Assembly: GCA_017529085.1 (NCBI GenBank)
Contig: JAFXOC010000122.1
Span: 1 to 5,532, forward strand
Source: Selenomonadaceae bacterium
GTDB taxonomy: Bacteria; Bacillota; Negativicutes; Selenomonadales; Selenomonadaceae
DNA: 5,532 bases
Direction: 5' to 3'
Under the pieces are notes generated by a model. It did no database searches. It saw nothing but the letters and a program-made list of their open reading frames with translations, and had not been told where the DNA came from. The position numbers and the translations under genes are program-made. Below, one piece after another: positions 1-5,532 of the stretch; the stretch's first letter is position 1; the number at the start of each line of letters is the position of its first letter.

Positions 1-1378
1 CTTTTCCCTTACGGGTTTTTTCAGCGCCTTGAAATCCGTCGCATGGAATGGACGCTCGATAGGCCAGCGGATGTTTTGAGGATTAAGTGTGTCGTTTGTA
101 ATCGCATCCACAAAGGCTATTTGATTATGATATTTATTCCATGGTCCAATGCACCAAAAATCAAGCGTCGCAAAGGCGTGAGCGGAAAAATATATCGATA
201 TGTTTTTGGAGAAAGTTTCAAGATACGCTTTGATAAACCTGCCTTTGTTGGCGTTTAACAATTCGTCGTTAAAATCCTTGTTGAAAAGTTTAATGGTGTC
301 TGAATGAATAGGATTGTATTTCTCCCGCCATATTGAGAGTTTCAAAACATAGTTTAAATCACTTTTTGCCGATTCCGATATCTCTCCCCCCACACATAAT
401 ACGCGACCTATTTGCTGAAGCGGAATCCCTATCGACTCCTTAAATGGAACTACCCTGTAAACATTTGCCGCCGATGTAATCACGAAAAAACAAAAGAGCC
501 GCCCCTATAAATCTAAACATATATTTTCTTTCGACAAAACCGAATACCATAAGCGCTGCAACCAAGATATAGAGGCCGTTGTTCCTAAGCAGCAGTATAG
601 GAAGCGACAAGCATAGGAAAATAAGAAACATTCGCTTTTTCGTCACTATTTTGCTTAAATTATTCTTGTTTTCGTATAAAAATAAAGTAAGCATCAGCAA
701 AAACAGAGAAAATATACCGTCCTTTTGAATGGTTATGGCGGTATTGGGAAAAATGGGCAAAAAAGCAAAAACAAGGGCTGATGCCGCCAAAAATACTACG
801 GATATTCCTCTCTTGTATAAGAAAAAAATTAAATATGAAAACGCCGCCGACATAAGAAACATTCTGAAAATCGTCAAAAAAGCGAAACCTAAATTGTCAA
901 TTCCGAAAAAAACTCCCAAATTCCACGCATAATGCAAAATCATGCTGTATATGAGAGGTTGGATAGGCCAAGCAAAGGGATCGAAAATAACAAAATACTC
1001 GTCGAAAAAACTGATGCCGGGGTAATACGCCAAAAAATACGGAGTCCACGCAAGAAAAAAGAAGACACCAAGGCATATAAACATTTTTCGGGTAAATTTT
1101 CTTTCGATACTGCTTATTTGTATGCGTTTCGCCAAGAAAAATACCGATAACCTTAGAAGAATAAATATCAAGCACCACAAGAAACAATCAAAAACGCCGA
1201 GGGGAAAAAGTGGATAAGTTTTAGCGTCCACATATACAAAGTCCATTCCTGTATTTATGTCCGGATAAAGTTTTATCGAAAGCGCAACAAAAAACGCAGC
1301 TACCAAAAGCAAGGCGACCGCGAATTTATTTCCCAAACAACCCCTAAATACGGAACTCATATATTTATGGTTTATCAA
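1..1378 (-). pseudogene. DUF6020-like polytopic membrane protein, frameshifted and cut by the window edge
   Basis: Homologue of the intact gene at 1484-3100. The first frame runs from 1378 to a stop at 440 (312 residues). It has hydrophobic segments near residues 18-36, 60-82, 97-117, 160-185, 192-210, 220-235 and 248-282, plus the motifs YFLAYYPG, FFDE and AITIQKDG. The conserved part ends at about residue 298. Homology then resumes in another frame from 484 down to base 1, with PFKESIGIPLQQIGRVL and FSKNISIYFSAHAFATLDFW matching the paralogue. Dropping one base from the run of six A at 485-490 joins the two frames. By comparison with the 538-residue paralogue, roughly 80-90 residues lie beyond the left edge. 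The start is taken as TTG at 1378, because GGGAG lies 9 bases upstream; the ATG at 1360 has no good ribosome site. The function of the family is unknown to me. It may be a true pseudogene, a phase-variable gene, or a sequencing error. Confidence 0.8.
485..490 (-). other. Homopolymer frameshift site
   Basis: A run of six A (six T on the coding strand) forms two Phe codons in the first frame. Reading it as five T gives LLFFVITSAANVYRVVPFKE, which continues directly into the paralogue-like C-terminal half. This is the simplest single-base repair. The junction between homologous segments lies within a few codons of the run. Confidence 0.75.
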
Positions 1379-1483
1379 ATTTATACGCTCCCAACGATAA
1401 AATGGATTGCAAAATACGGACTACTTTATCATGAATATATATCCCAATAAACAGACATTTTTGAAATAAACAAATTGATATAT
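1379..1483. other. AT-rich gap between the membrane protein paralogues
   Basis: This is 105 bases of very AT-rich sequence. No GC-rich hairpin followed by a T run is present, so I see no intrinsic terminator. No convincing -35/-10 pair is visible. The two paralogues may be cotranscribed. Confidence 0.4.
1388..1392 (-). promoter_or_regulatory. Ribosome binding site supporting a TTG start
   Basis: GGGAG on the minus strand lies 9 bases before the TTG at 1378. The next in-frame ATG (1360) is preceded only by AT-rich sequence without a Shine-Dalgarno match, so the TTG start is preferred. Confidence 0.5.
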
Positions 1484-3100
1484 TTAATTTTCCTGTTCAC
1501 AATCGCTTAAAAAAGGAAGCACCAAGAAAAACGGCATTAGAAAGGCAAAGAACAACACATAACGAAATGCAATAGCGATTGGCGACGCTATCAAAACTGT
1601 AAGCCATGAAAATAAAGCGGGTAACACCGCAATTACTCTACGACCTTTTCCTAATTTAAATGTAAGCGCAACCATAAAAAGCATCAAAAAAGCGCATGAA
1701 CCCGCGTTTAAGTAAAAAGTTCTGTCCGTCATAAAACGGATAAATTCTTCACCTGTTTTCTTGCTAAAAATTCTATCTGACGCAAGATAAAGATTTAAAT
1801 CATTTACAATATTTTCTACATTCAACTGTTCTTTAGTTATTGCTCCCGTATATATCGTTTGATTTCCGTAAATCATCCAAGGAGCGATTGCCCAAAAATC
1901 ATAAGTATTCATCGCATGAGCCGTAAGATACACGGATATATTTTTTGGAAAAGTTCTAAGCCATGCCATTAAGAATTCACTTTTATGTTTGCGCAAATAA
2001 AAGCTGTTAAATCCATTTGCCCATTTGGTAGAATCCACCGTTAAAACATTATAGGAACTTTTCCATTTCTCCAAATCCATAACGCTATTGAAGATTATTT
2101 TATCTTGTTCCGTTATTTCTCCGTTGTTATAAAGAGTTCGTCCTATATGTTGAATAGGTACTCCCACAGTTTCTTCAAAAGGCGCATGACGACCGCGATT
2201 CGGAATTATGGCTATCGCCAAAATTAACACCATAAATAGGAAAACTCTAAATCTCGCTTTTTTCTCCAAATAAAAAAATACAAGGGAAGTAAAAATCATT
2301 GCGTGAATTCCGTTGCTCCTGAATAAAATTATCAGGCTTGATAGGGCAAGAAATTTCAAAAATGTTTTTTTATCCGAGAAAATCGCATATATGGAATCTT
2401 TACGCTTATACAAAAAGATTGAGATTAAAAGTATAAAAATCGAATTTAGTCCGTCTTTTTGAATGGTAATTGCATTGTTAGGAAAAATAGGCAAAAATGC
2501 AAATATTAAACTTGCAATACATAAAAATTTTACACTTATTCCGCGTTCACACAAAAAACAAATAAGGTATGAAAAAGATAAGGCCATTACAAACATTCGT
2601 AAAATTATAAATATAGCAAAACCAAAAGTTTCGTCGCCGACTAAAATTCCAAGTTCCCAAAAAAATTTTAAAACAGAACCGTAAAAATATGATTGACTTG
2701 ATATTTTAAATGGGTCGCGCATAGAGTATATTTCATCGTAAAAGACCGTACCCGGATAAAAGGCAAGAAAATAAGGCAGCCACGACAATATAAAAAACAC
2801 GGCAAGAGACAAAAACACTCCATTTGATACTTTTTGCGCTGTACAATTACATTTTAAATTTTCAGCAAGAAAATCCACCATAAATTTAAGAGCGAAAAAA
2901 ATCGCTACCCATGAAACGAAGTCAAAAAAATCAAGCGGAAAAAGTTTATATGTGTTAAAATCAACAGGTTTATAAAAAGTATAAACCAGAGGCACGAATT
3001 TGATGGAGAGGGTAAGAAAAAAAGCAAGAATCAACGTAAGCAAAAGCGCCGGTTTATTATCAAAGGTTGATCGCAAATTAAGAAAAAGTTTTTTGTCCAT
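1484..3100 (-). CDS. DUF6020-like polytopic membrane protein (intact)
   Basis: This is a 538-residue integral membrane protein. Hydrophobic segments lie near residues 16-42, 58-80, 93-116, 158-184, 190-210, 217-231, 248-280 and 284-300. A largely soluble block follows (about 301-460), then a C-terminal pair or triplet (about 462-483 and 488-531). Visible motifs are YFLAFYPG followed by YDE (110-123), FAFLPIFPNNAITIQKDG (200-217), RSNG (261-264), GVPIQHIGRTL (313-323) and a C-terminal ASPIAIAFRY (505-514). The layout and the VPIQ.IGR motif recall the DUF6020 family. The acidic residues in the loop after the third hydrophobic segment recall the first external loop of GT-C glycosyltransferases. 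A role in cell-surface or glycan assembly is inference only. The start is the ATG at 3100, with GAGGGAG 6 bases upstream; the TTG 5 codons earlier overlaps that site and is unlikely. A paralogue follows after about 105 bases, which suggests a tandem duplication. Confidence 0.9.
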   Translation of the reverse strand: MDKKLFLNLRSTFDNKPALLLTLILAFFLTLSIKFVPLVYTFYKPVDFNTYKLFPLDFFDFVSWVAIFFALKFMVDFLAENLKCNCTAQKVSNGVFLSLAVFFILSWLPYFLAFYPGTVFYDEIYSMRDPFKISSQSYFYGSVLKFFWELGILVGDETFGFAIFIILRMFVMALSFSYLICFLCERGISVKFLCIASLIFAFLPIFPNNAITIQKDGLNSIFILLISIFLYKRKDSIYAIFSDKKTFLKFLALSSLIILFRSNGIHAMIFTSLVFFYLEKKARFRVFLFMVLILAIAIIPNRGRHAPFEETVGVPIQHIGRTLYNNGEITEQDKIIFNSVMDLEKWKSSYNVLTVDSTKWANGFNSFYLRKHKSEFLMAWLRTFPKNISVYLTAHAMNTYDFWAIAPWMIYGNQTIYTGAITKEQLNVENIVNDLNLYLASDRIFSKKTGEEFIRFMTDRTFYLNAGSCAFLMLFMVALTFKLGKGRRVIAVLPALFSWLTVLIASPIAIAFRYVLFFAFLMPFFLVLPFLSDCEQEN

Positions 3101-3106
3101 GCTTTT

Positions 3107-3113
3107 CTCCCTC
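3107..3113 (-). promoter_or_regulatory. Strong ribosome binding site
   Basis: GAGGGAG on the minus strand lies 6 bases before the ATG at 3100. It fixes the start of the intact membrane protein and excludes the upstream in-frame TTG at 3115. Confidence 0.75.
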
Positions 3114-3205
3114 AATTTTCATTTTTATATAACAACTTCCTCTCTAAAGAACATTTTATAATTCACCATCTACATAATTAAGGCAAGCCTTTATGTCAGA
3201 TGTTA

Positions 3206-3284
3206 CATCGTCCGCCGTCCCCTTTGTAGATAAGAAAATCTTTGTCGTTCCATCGTTCGTTACTATACTTTTGTCCTCAACTCA
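3206..3284 (-). repeat. Rpn-derived direct repeat, left copy
   Basis: 79 bases that match 5454-5531 with one single-base gap and six substitutions, by eye. Both copies lie in the same orientation and encode the NDGTTKIFLSTKGT segment. They flank about 2.2 kb containing the ATPase module. Confidence 0.85.
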
Positions 3285-3323
3285 AATATTCTTAAAAGCA
3301 TATACATGACAATTAGACTTCCC

Positions 3324-3360
3324 ATTGTCAATCATAGCATAAGAAAATACGCTTGACAAT
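3324..3360. repeat. Perfect 8-bp inverted repeat around the promoter
   Basis: ATTGTCAA (3324-3331) and TTGACAAT (3353-3360) are perfect inverted copies separated by 21 bases. They overlap the -10 and -35 elements. This is compatible with an operator for a dimeric regulator, but it may be chance because the -35 itself supplies one half. Confidence 0.35.
3331..3359 (-). promoter_or_regulatory. Sigma-70-type promoter pointing at the intact membrane protein gene
   Basis: The -35 TTGTCA (3354-3359) and -10 TATGAT (3331-3336) are separated by 17 bases. A TG dinucleotide one base before the -10 makes it an extended -10. The leader to the ATG at 3100 would be about 220 bases and would contain the Rpn remnant. 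It lies inside former coding sequence, so it may be fortuitous or co-opted. A weaker alternative, TTCTTT with TATAAA 16 bases later, lies nearer the gene at about 3130-3150. Confidence 0.45.
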
Positions 3361-3382
3361 ACGTATTTATTAGCATCGTTAC

Positions 3383-3434
3383 AATATACCATAAAGTTTG
3401 CCAAACTCGGAAATTTTTTCAACGGACAGCTTTG
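3383..3434 (-). repeat. 52-bp repeat, copy 1
   Basis: Matches 3839-3890 with five substitutions and no gap, by eye, in the same orientation. On the minus strand it contains TTGGCA and, 15 bases later, TGTAAC. This is a weak form of the promoter-like element seen in copy 2. It also carries an ATG-initiated mini-frame (3450-3379) ending KLSVEKISEFGKLYGIL and a stop. The ATG overlaps the stop of the upstream small gene as ATGA. Confidence 0.8.
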
Positions 3435-3460
3435 TGAAGCTTATTTTCATTTTTGTCCGT
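3422..3460. repeat. Nested inverted repeat
   Basis: ACGGACA (3422-3428) pairs with TGTCCGT (3454-3460), and inside it AGCTT (3429-3433) can pair with AAGCT (3437-3441). No T run follows on either strand, so it is not a standard terminator. It overlaps repeat copy 1, and copy 2 lacks the outer partner. Confidence 0.4.
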
Positions 3461-3774
3461 GTTCAAGCTCTACATATTCGACCAATTCTTTTTCATTTGA
3501 GAAAAAGCAAATCCGCCCCGTATTTCTGAATTGCAAAAAATCAACTTTCATAACTGCCTATCAGCATGGTTTGGTGTCCGTCCTTTTGTATTTTTTTATC
3601 CATGTCAAGTAATTCGCCAAAAGAGGATTTATCCATGCTTACCGCACAAACATATCCTTTAATATCTGCAATATTCGACATATCGGTTATTACAAATATC
3701 TTTTTTGTTTTTGGATATTCGGTTCTGGCTACATCCAGAGGAATAATGCGCTTTACATCCATTTTCTTTAACAC
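3447..3774 (-). pseudogene. Small soluble protein with loose STAS-like resemblance, one-base frameshift
   Basis: The first frame starts at GTG 3774, with GGGAGG 8 bases upstream, and gives 77 residues ending IGSYES at the TGA 3541-3543. The adjoining frame continues VDFLQFRNTGRICFF and NEKELVEYVE to a stop at 3447. Removing one base from the TTT at 3546-3548 joins them into about 108 residues. The order strand (KKIFVITDMS), helix (SSFGELLDMDKKIQKDG), strand (QTMLIG), helix, strand (RICFF) and terminal helix resembles the second half of STAS/SpoIIAA-type domains. The key DSSG is only loosely matched by MDKSSFG, so the family call is tentative. Alternatively, ATG 3551 starts a separate 34-residue frame, but its ribosome site is poor. 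A longer frame from GTG 3795 has no advantage, since the Shine-Dalgarno lies inside it. Confidence 0.5.
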
Positions 3775-3782
3775 TATAAATC

Positions 3783-3788
3783 CCTCCC
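3783..3788 (-). promoter_or_regulatory. Strong ribosome binding site deciding a GTG start
   Basis: GGGAGG on the minus strand lies 8 bases before GTG 3774. This is the best Shine-Dalgarno match in the middle of the window and the main reason to regard the small downstream frame as a once translated gene. Confidence 0.6.
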
Positions 3789-3833
3789 TAAACACAAATG
3801 AATGTCACAGCATACGCCAAACATAAACCAAAA

Positions 3834-3860
3834 ATTATAATATGCCGTGAAGTTTGCCAA
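3834..3860 (-). promoter_or_regulatory. Promoter-like element in repeat copy 2
   Basis: A consensus -10 TATAAT (3834-3839) is preceded by TTGGCA (3855-3860) at 15 bases, which is shorter than the ideal 17. Transcription would start about 50 bases before the GTG at 3774. The -10 is strong and the spacing weak. Confidence 0.35.
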
Positions 3861-3890
3861 GCTCGGAAATTTTTTCAACGGACAGCTTCG
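3839..3890 (-). repeat. 52-bp repeat, copy 2
   Basis: The second copy of the 52-bp repeat, 456 bases from the first. It holds the mini-frame 3897-3835 ending KLSVEKISELGKLHGIL and a stop. The copy lies at the end of the helical reading frame behind the ATPase and just upstream of the small STAS-like gene. Nature unknown: it may be a promoter-bearing repeat or a fragment of a once longer gene. Confidence 0.8.
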
Positions 3891-4203
3891 CTTGCATTTG
3901 TGTTTAGATTTTGCATAAACAATATCATACCTTTCAACTGCGAAAGTATATCATTTGAAAAATCAAAAGCTTCTCGTTGAGCGGCTTCACCGATTTTAGC
4001 ACCTACACACTCATTCATACTTGAAAGTGCTATATGTAAACGACTTTTATGAATCCGCTTTAATTGTACTATACGTATGTTTTGAATTTTATCAATATAA
4101 TCATTTATATCCTTAGTAAGTTGTGCAGTGTCATTATATTCTTTTTCTGTCTTTAACAGTTCTAAACAGAGGTCTTCTAATGTGCAACTACGAAGTGTAC
4201 CAC
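3875..4203 (-). pseudogene. Helical protein of unknown family behind the ATPase, start frame broken
   Basis: A reading frame of about 110 codons is open from the ATPase stop to TGA 3875-3877. It has protein-like composition: LEDLCLELLKTEKEYNDTAQ, INDYIDKIQNIR, then MNECVGAKIGEAAQREAF and NDILSQLKGMILFMQNL. It looks almost wholly helical. No ATG, GTG or TTG occurs in frame before ATG 4018, which has no ribosome site. A GTG at 4203 sits 7 bases after AGGTGA but reads eight codons (VVHFVVAH) into TAG. One extra T before that TAG would join it to the long frame as VVHFVVAHLEDLCLELL. The spacing to the ATPase stop implies translational coupling in one operon. I recognise no family. It is not a TOPRIM, RloB or DUF4435 partner as far as I can see. 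Confidence 0.5.
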
Positions 4204-4210
4204 AATAATT

Positions 4211-4216
4211 TCACCT
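4211..4216 (-). promoter_or_regulatory. Ribosome binding site overlapping the ATPase stop
   Basis: AGGTGA on the minus strand includes the TGA stop of the ATPase and lies 7 bases before GTG 4203. This arrangement is typical of translationally coupled genes. It supports a second gene here even though the frame after the GTG is broken. Confidence 0.45.
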
Positions 4217-5299
4217 CATTTCCATATTGGAATCAAACGAGCTAACAATTTCTTTTCCCGAAAAAGCAAATGCTTGTCGATTTCCTTTTGAAAAAGACAT
4301 TCTCTGATAACAAACATCTTTTAAACGATCAAGTTTTTTCATATTAGCAACAACAGCCTGTATAATATCCCTATTATGCGTAGTCATTATAATTTGGCAG
4401 TTAGTGGATAGTGCCGTTTCACATAGTATCGGCAATATTTCATCGTAAAGCTTAAAATATAACCCATTTTCAATTTCATCAATCAACAGAATTCCATTAC
4501 TAAAATTTAGAACGCAAAGCAATAAAGAAATAGCCCTGTTTATTCCATCACCCAAATAATTGATCGGGATAATATCTCCCGAATTGAATTTTACATATAC
4601 AAATGAAATATTATTATCTGAAATTGGTGCGATATCAATGATATTTTTATCAAATTTTTGCAACGCAGTTATCAAGAGATTCATTTTTTCATCGTCCAAG
4701 GAGATTTGACTGATCCATTCAGGCAACCGTGAAAGATATGAAGGTTGCTTATAATAATATATATTTTCCAAAGAAGCAATAGGAAAGAAAATTTCCGCAT
4801 CTGACTTGAAATTTATAATGTTATTGTTCATCATATCGCGTTGTATAGCATATTCACCTGAAATGGTTTGCTCTTTGTTCGTATATTTCATGTGAAGCGT
4901 AAAGTTCTTTTTGAAACTATTATCATTAAATTTTCGTATCATAGGAGCTGTTCCCATGTTCGATGACTTCATGCGGTCAATATATACTTTGGAAAATTTA
5001 ATGGAGGTTTTTTCCTCAGCATGTTCGTATTTAATTTCAAGTTCATCTGTGTTTTCCATGCGATAGAACAGTGGATTCCAAATTTGATTCGGTGAAAAAA
5101 TTTGGTCTCCCGCATTCCTGACAGCCGAAAAAAATTTAAAATAATCTGGTGAAAACAAGACGTTCGACAACATAGCTGCTTCAAGCACAGCAGATTTACC
5201 TGAATTATTTTTACCACCGATAATAGTTATTGGAGACAAATTTTCTATTATAATATGCTGAAAACTTCTAAAATTGAATATTTCCATTTTTTTAATCAT
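4211..5299 (-). CDS. AAA (ABC/OLD-type) ATPase, AAA_15/AAA_21 group
   Basis: This is a 362-residue cytosolic ATPase. The order is an N-terminal strand typical of RecF/SMC-like ATPases (KKMEIFNFRSF, 3-13), Walker A GGKNNSGKS (28-36, Lys35), an inserted middle region (about 45-240), the signature-like LGDGINR (249-255), Walker B ILLIDEIENGL (270-280, Asp274, Glu275) and a switch histidine in TTHNR (306-310, His308). The end NMEMR resembles the usual close of this family. No TOPRIM or HNH nuclease domain is present, so it is not a full OLD nuclease. Relatives act as ATPase sensors with a partner effector in defence systems such as PARIS AriA and Septu PtuA, and RloA-like genes are similar. That role here is inference from family and context. 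The start is ATG 5299, with AAGGAC 7 bases upstream. ATG 5368 would add 23 residues and has a weaker, more closely spaced AAGGA. The following helical frame abuts it. Confidence 0.9.
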   Translation of the reverse strand: MIKKMEIFNFRSFQHIIIENLSPITIIGGKNNSGKSAVLEAAMLSNVLFSPDYFKFFSAVRNAGDQIFSPNQIWNPLFYRMENTDELEIKYEHAEEKTSIKFSKVYIDRMKSSNMGTAPMIRKFNDNSFKKNFTLHMKYTNKEQTISGEYAIQRDMMNNNIINFKSDAEIFFPIASLENIYYYKQPSYLSRLPEWISQISLDDEKMNLLITALQKFDKNIIDIAPISDNNISFVYVKFNSGDIIPINYLGDGINRAISLLLCVLNFSNGILLIDEIENGLYFKLYDEILPILCETALSTNCQIIMTTHNRDIIQAVVANMKKLDRLKDVCYQRMSFSKGNRQAFAFSGKEIVSSFDSNMEMR

Positions 5300-5306
5300 A
5301 ATTAAC

Positions 5307-5312
5307 GTCCTT
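5307..5312 (-). promoter_or_regulatory. Ribosome binding site deciding the ATPase start
   Basis: AAGGAC lies 7 bases before ATG 5299. This start places the conserved first strand at residues 3-13, as usual for the family. No convincing promoter is visible between this gene and the Rpn remnant upstream. Confidence 0.6.
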
Positions 5313-5351
5313 TCCGGCACTATCAATTTTTTTTGTATGTATATGAATAAT

Positions 5352-5532
5352 CTACTCGATATACGCATAACTTTCCTTGTAGATTGTTTCTGCTTTCGTT
5401 ACTTTTGAAGTGTCCCCATTGGCAAGGACATTTTTAAGAAAAAGAGATTATTTCATCGTCCGCGTCCCCTTTGTAGACAAGAAAATCTTTGTCGTTCCAT
5501 CGTTCATTATTATACTTTTATCCTCAATGCAA
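5352..5532 (-). pseudogene. Rpn-family PD-(D/E)XK nuclease/transposase, C-terminal remnant B (enters from the right edge)
   Basis: From the right edge the frame reads CIEDKSII, NDGTTKIFLSTKGT, then RTMK and a stop at 5448-5450. Compared with remnant A, one base is missing near 5462-5463, just where A continues GTADDV. The same frame after the stop reads LKNVLANGDTSKVTKAETIY and KESYAYIE to TAG 5352-5354, which is plausible as a C-terminal helix region. The gene therefore looks frame-damaged near its end rather than freshly truncated. Unlike copy A it keeps the Cys codon before the Glu-Asp pair. The N-terminal nuclease half, if present, is outside the window, so whether the gene is active cannot be judged. 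Confidence 0.65.
5454..5531 (-). repeat. Rpn-derived direct repeat, right copy
   Basis: 78 bases matching 3206-3284 at about 92% with one gap, in the same orientation. The match may extend beyond the right edge. Confidence 0.85.

Larger units (their letters stand above)
3156..3392 (-). pseudogene. Rpn-family PD-(D/E)XK nuclease/transposase, C-terminal remnant A
   Basis: The frame reads about 35 codons (NKYVLSSVFSY, CHVYAFKNI), hits TGA at 3282-3284, then continues VEDKSIV, NDGTTKIFLSTKGTADDV and ends at LNYVDGEL before TAA at 3156. The pattern of a histidine-aromatic strand, Cys-x-Glu-Asp, an NDGTTKIFL strand, a GT-x-DDV turn and a LxYVDG helix is the typical C-terminal part of Rpn/TIGR01784 proteins (recombination-promoting nucleases once called putative transposases). 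The N-terminal catalytic half is absent. In the second copy at the right edge the codon at the TGA position is TGC (Cys), so the stop looks like a nonsense mutation. No start or ribosome site suggests expression. The ATG at 3392 is only the limit of the described block. Confidence 0.75.

Noticed and set aside
43..258. Plus-strand open frame of 71 codons
   Set aside because: Antisense to the C-terminal part of the frameshifted membrane protein, whose homology to the paralogue is clear; no ribosome site.
729..1187. Plus-strand frames 729-932 and 932-1150 and the minus-strand frame 897-1187
   Set aside because: Shadows of the conserved membrane protein frame; basic or odd composition without family resemblance.
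2463..2684. Plus-strand frame of 73 codons
   Set aside because: Antisense to the intact membrane protein. It resembles the 729-932 frame only because the two paralogues are homologous.
3353..3385. Plus-strand promoter TTGACA with TACAAT
   Set aside because: The spacing is 21 bases, too long, and no plus-strand gene follows.
3422..3460. Intrinsic terminator
   Set aside because: Inverted repeats are present, but no T run follows on either strand and the outer loop is long.
3566..3980. Plus-strand frames 3566-3826 and 3798-3980
   Set aside because: Opposite to the small STAS-like gene, repeat copy 2 and the helical frame, all of which have better ribosome-site or composition support on the minus strand.
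4969..5217. Minus-strand frame of 82 codons in another register
   Set aside because: Lies wholly within the ATPase gene, whose Walker A region fixes the true frame.
3206..5531. CRISPR array or insertion-sequence ends
   Set aside because: Only two copies of each repeat, wide irregular spacing, same orientation, coding content and no transposase, so neither a CRISPR array nor IS inverted ends.

Overview
The window is low-G+C bacterial DNA. Every gene I can support lies on the minus strand, so the natural reading order runs from base 5532 down to base 1. Several starts have strong GGAGG-type ribosome binding sites, and the protein families present suggest an anaerobic Firmicutes-like host (Clostridia or Negativicutes). 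Treponema or another host rich in Rpn-family genes is also possible. The sequence alone does not fix the host.

Right part (about 3830-5532): the C-terminal end of a decayed Rpn-family (PD-(D/E)XK nuclease/transposase) gene enters from the right edge. It is followed by an intact 362-residue ABC/OLD-type AAA ATPase with all expected nucleotide-binding motifs but no nuclease domain. Directly behind that is a roughly 110-codon, mostly helical reading frame that lacks a usable in-frame start and seems to have lost one base just after its GTG start.

Middle part (about 3116-3830): a patchwork of small remnants. It holds a short gene with a loose STAS-like resemblance, broken by one base; two copies of a 52-bp repeat carrying promoter-like sequence; and a second Rpn C-terminal fragment, about 92% identical to the first over 78 bp, carrying a stop codon where the other copy has cysteine. 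The two Rpn fragments are direct repeats bracketing the ATPase segment. A good sigma-70-type promoter lies inside the second fragment and points at the next gene.

Left part (1-3115): two tandem paralogues of a large polytopic membrane protein that looks like the DUF6020 family and has GT-C-glycosyltransferase-like features. The upstream copy (1484-3100) is intact. The downstream copy (1-1378) carries a one-base frameshift in a homopolymer and runs off the left edge.

Taken together this is an accessory region: a membrane protein pair next to a possible defence-type ATPase module set in decayed mobile-nuclease debris. Four separate genes show single-base frame errors. That fits either a decaying island or an assembly with homopolymer errors, and the two cannot be told apart from this sequence alone.
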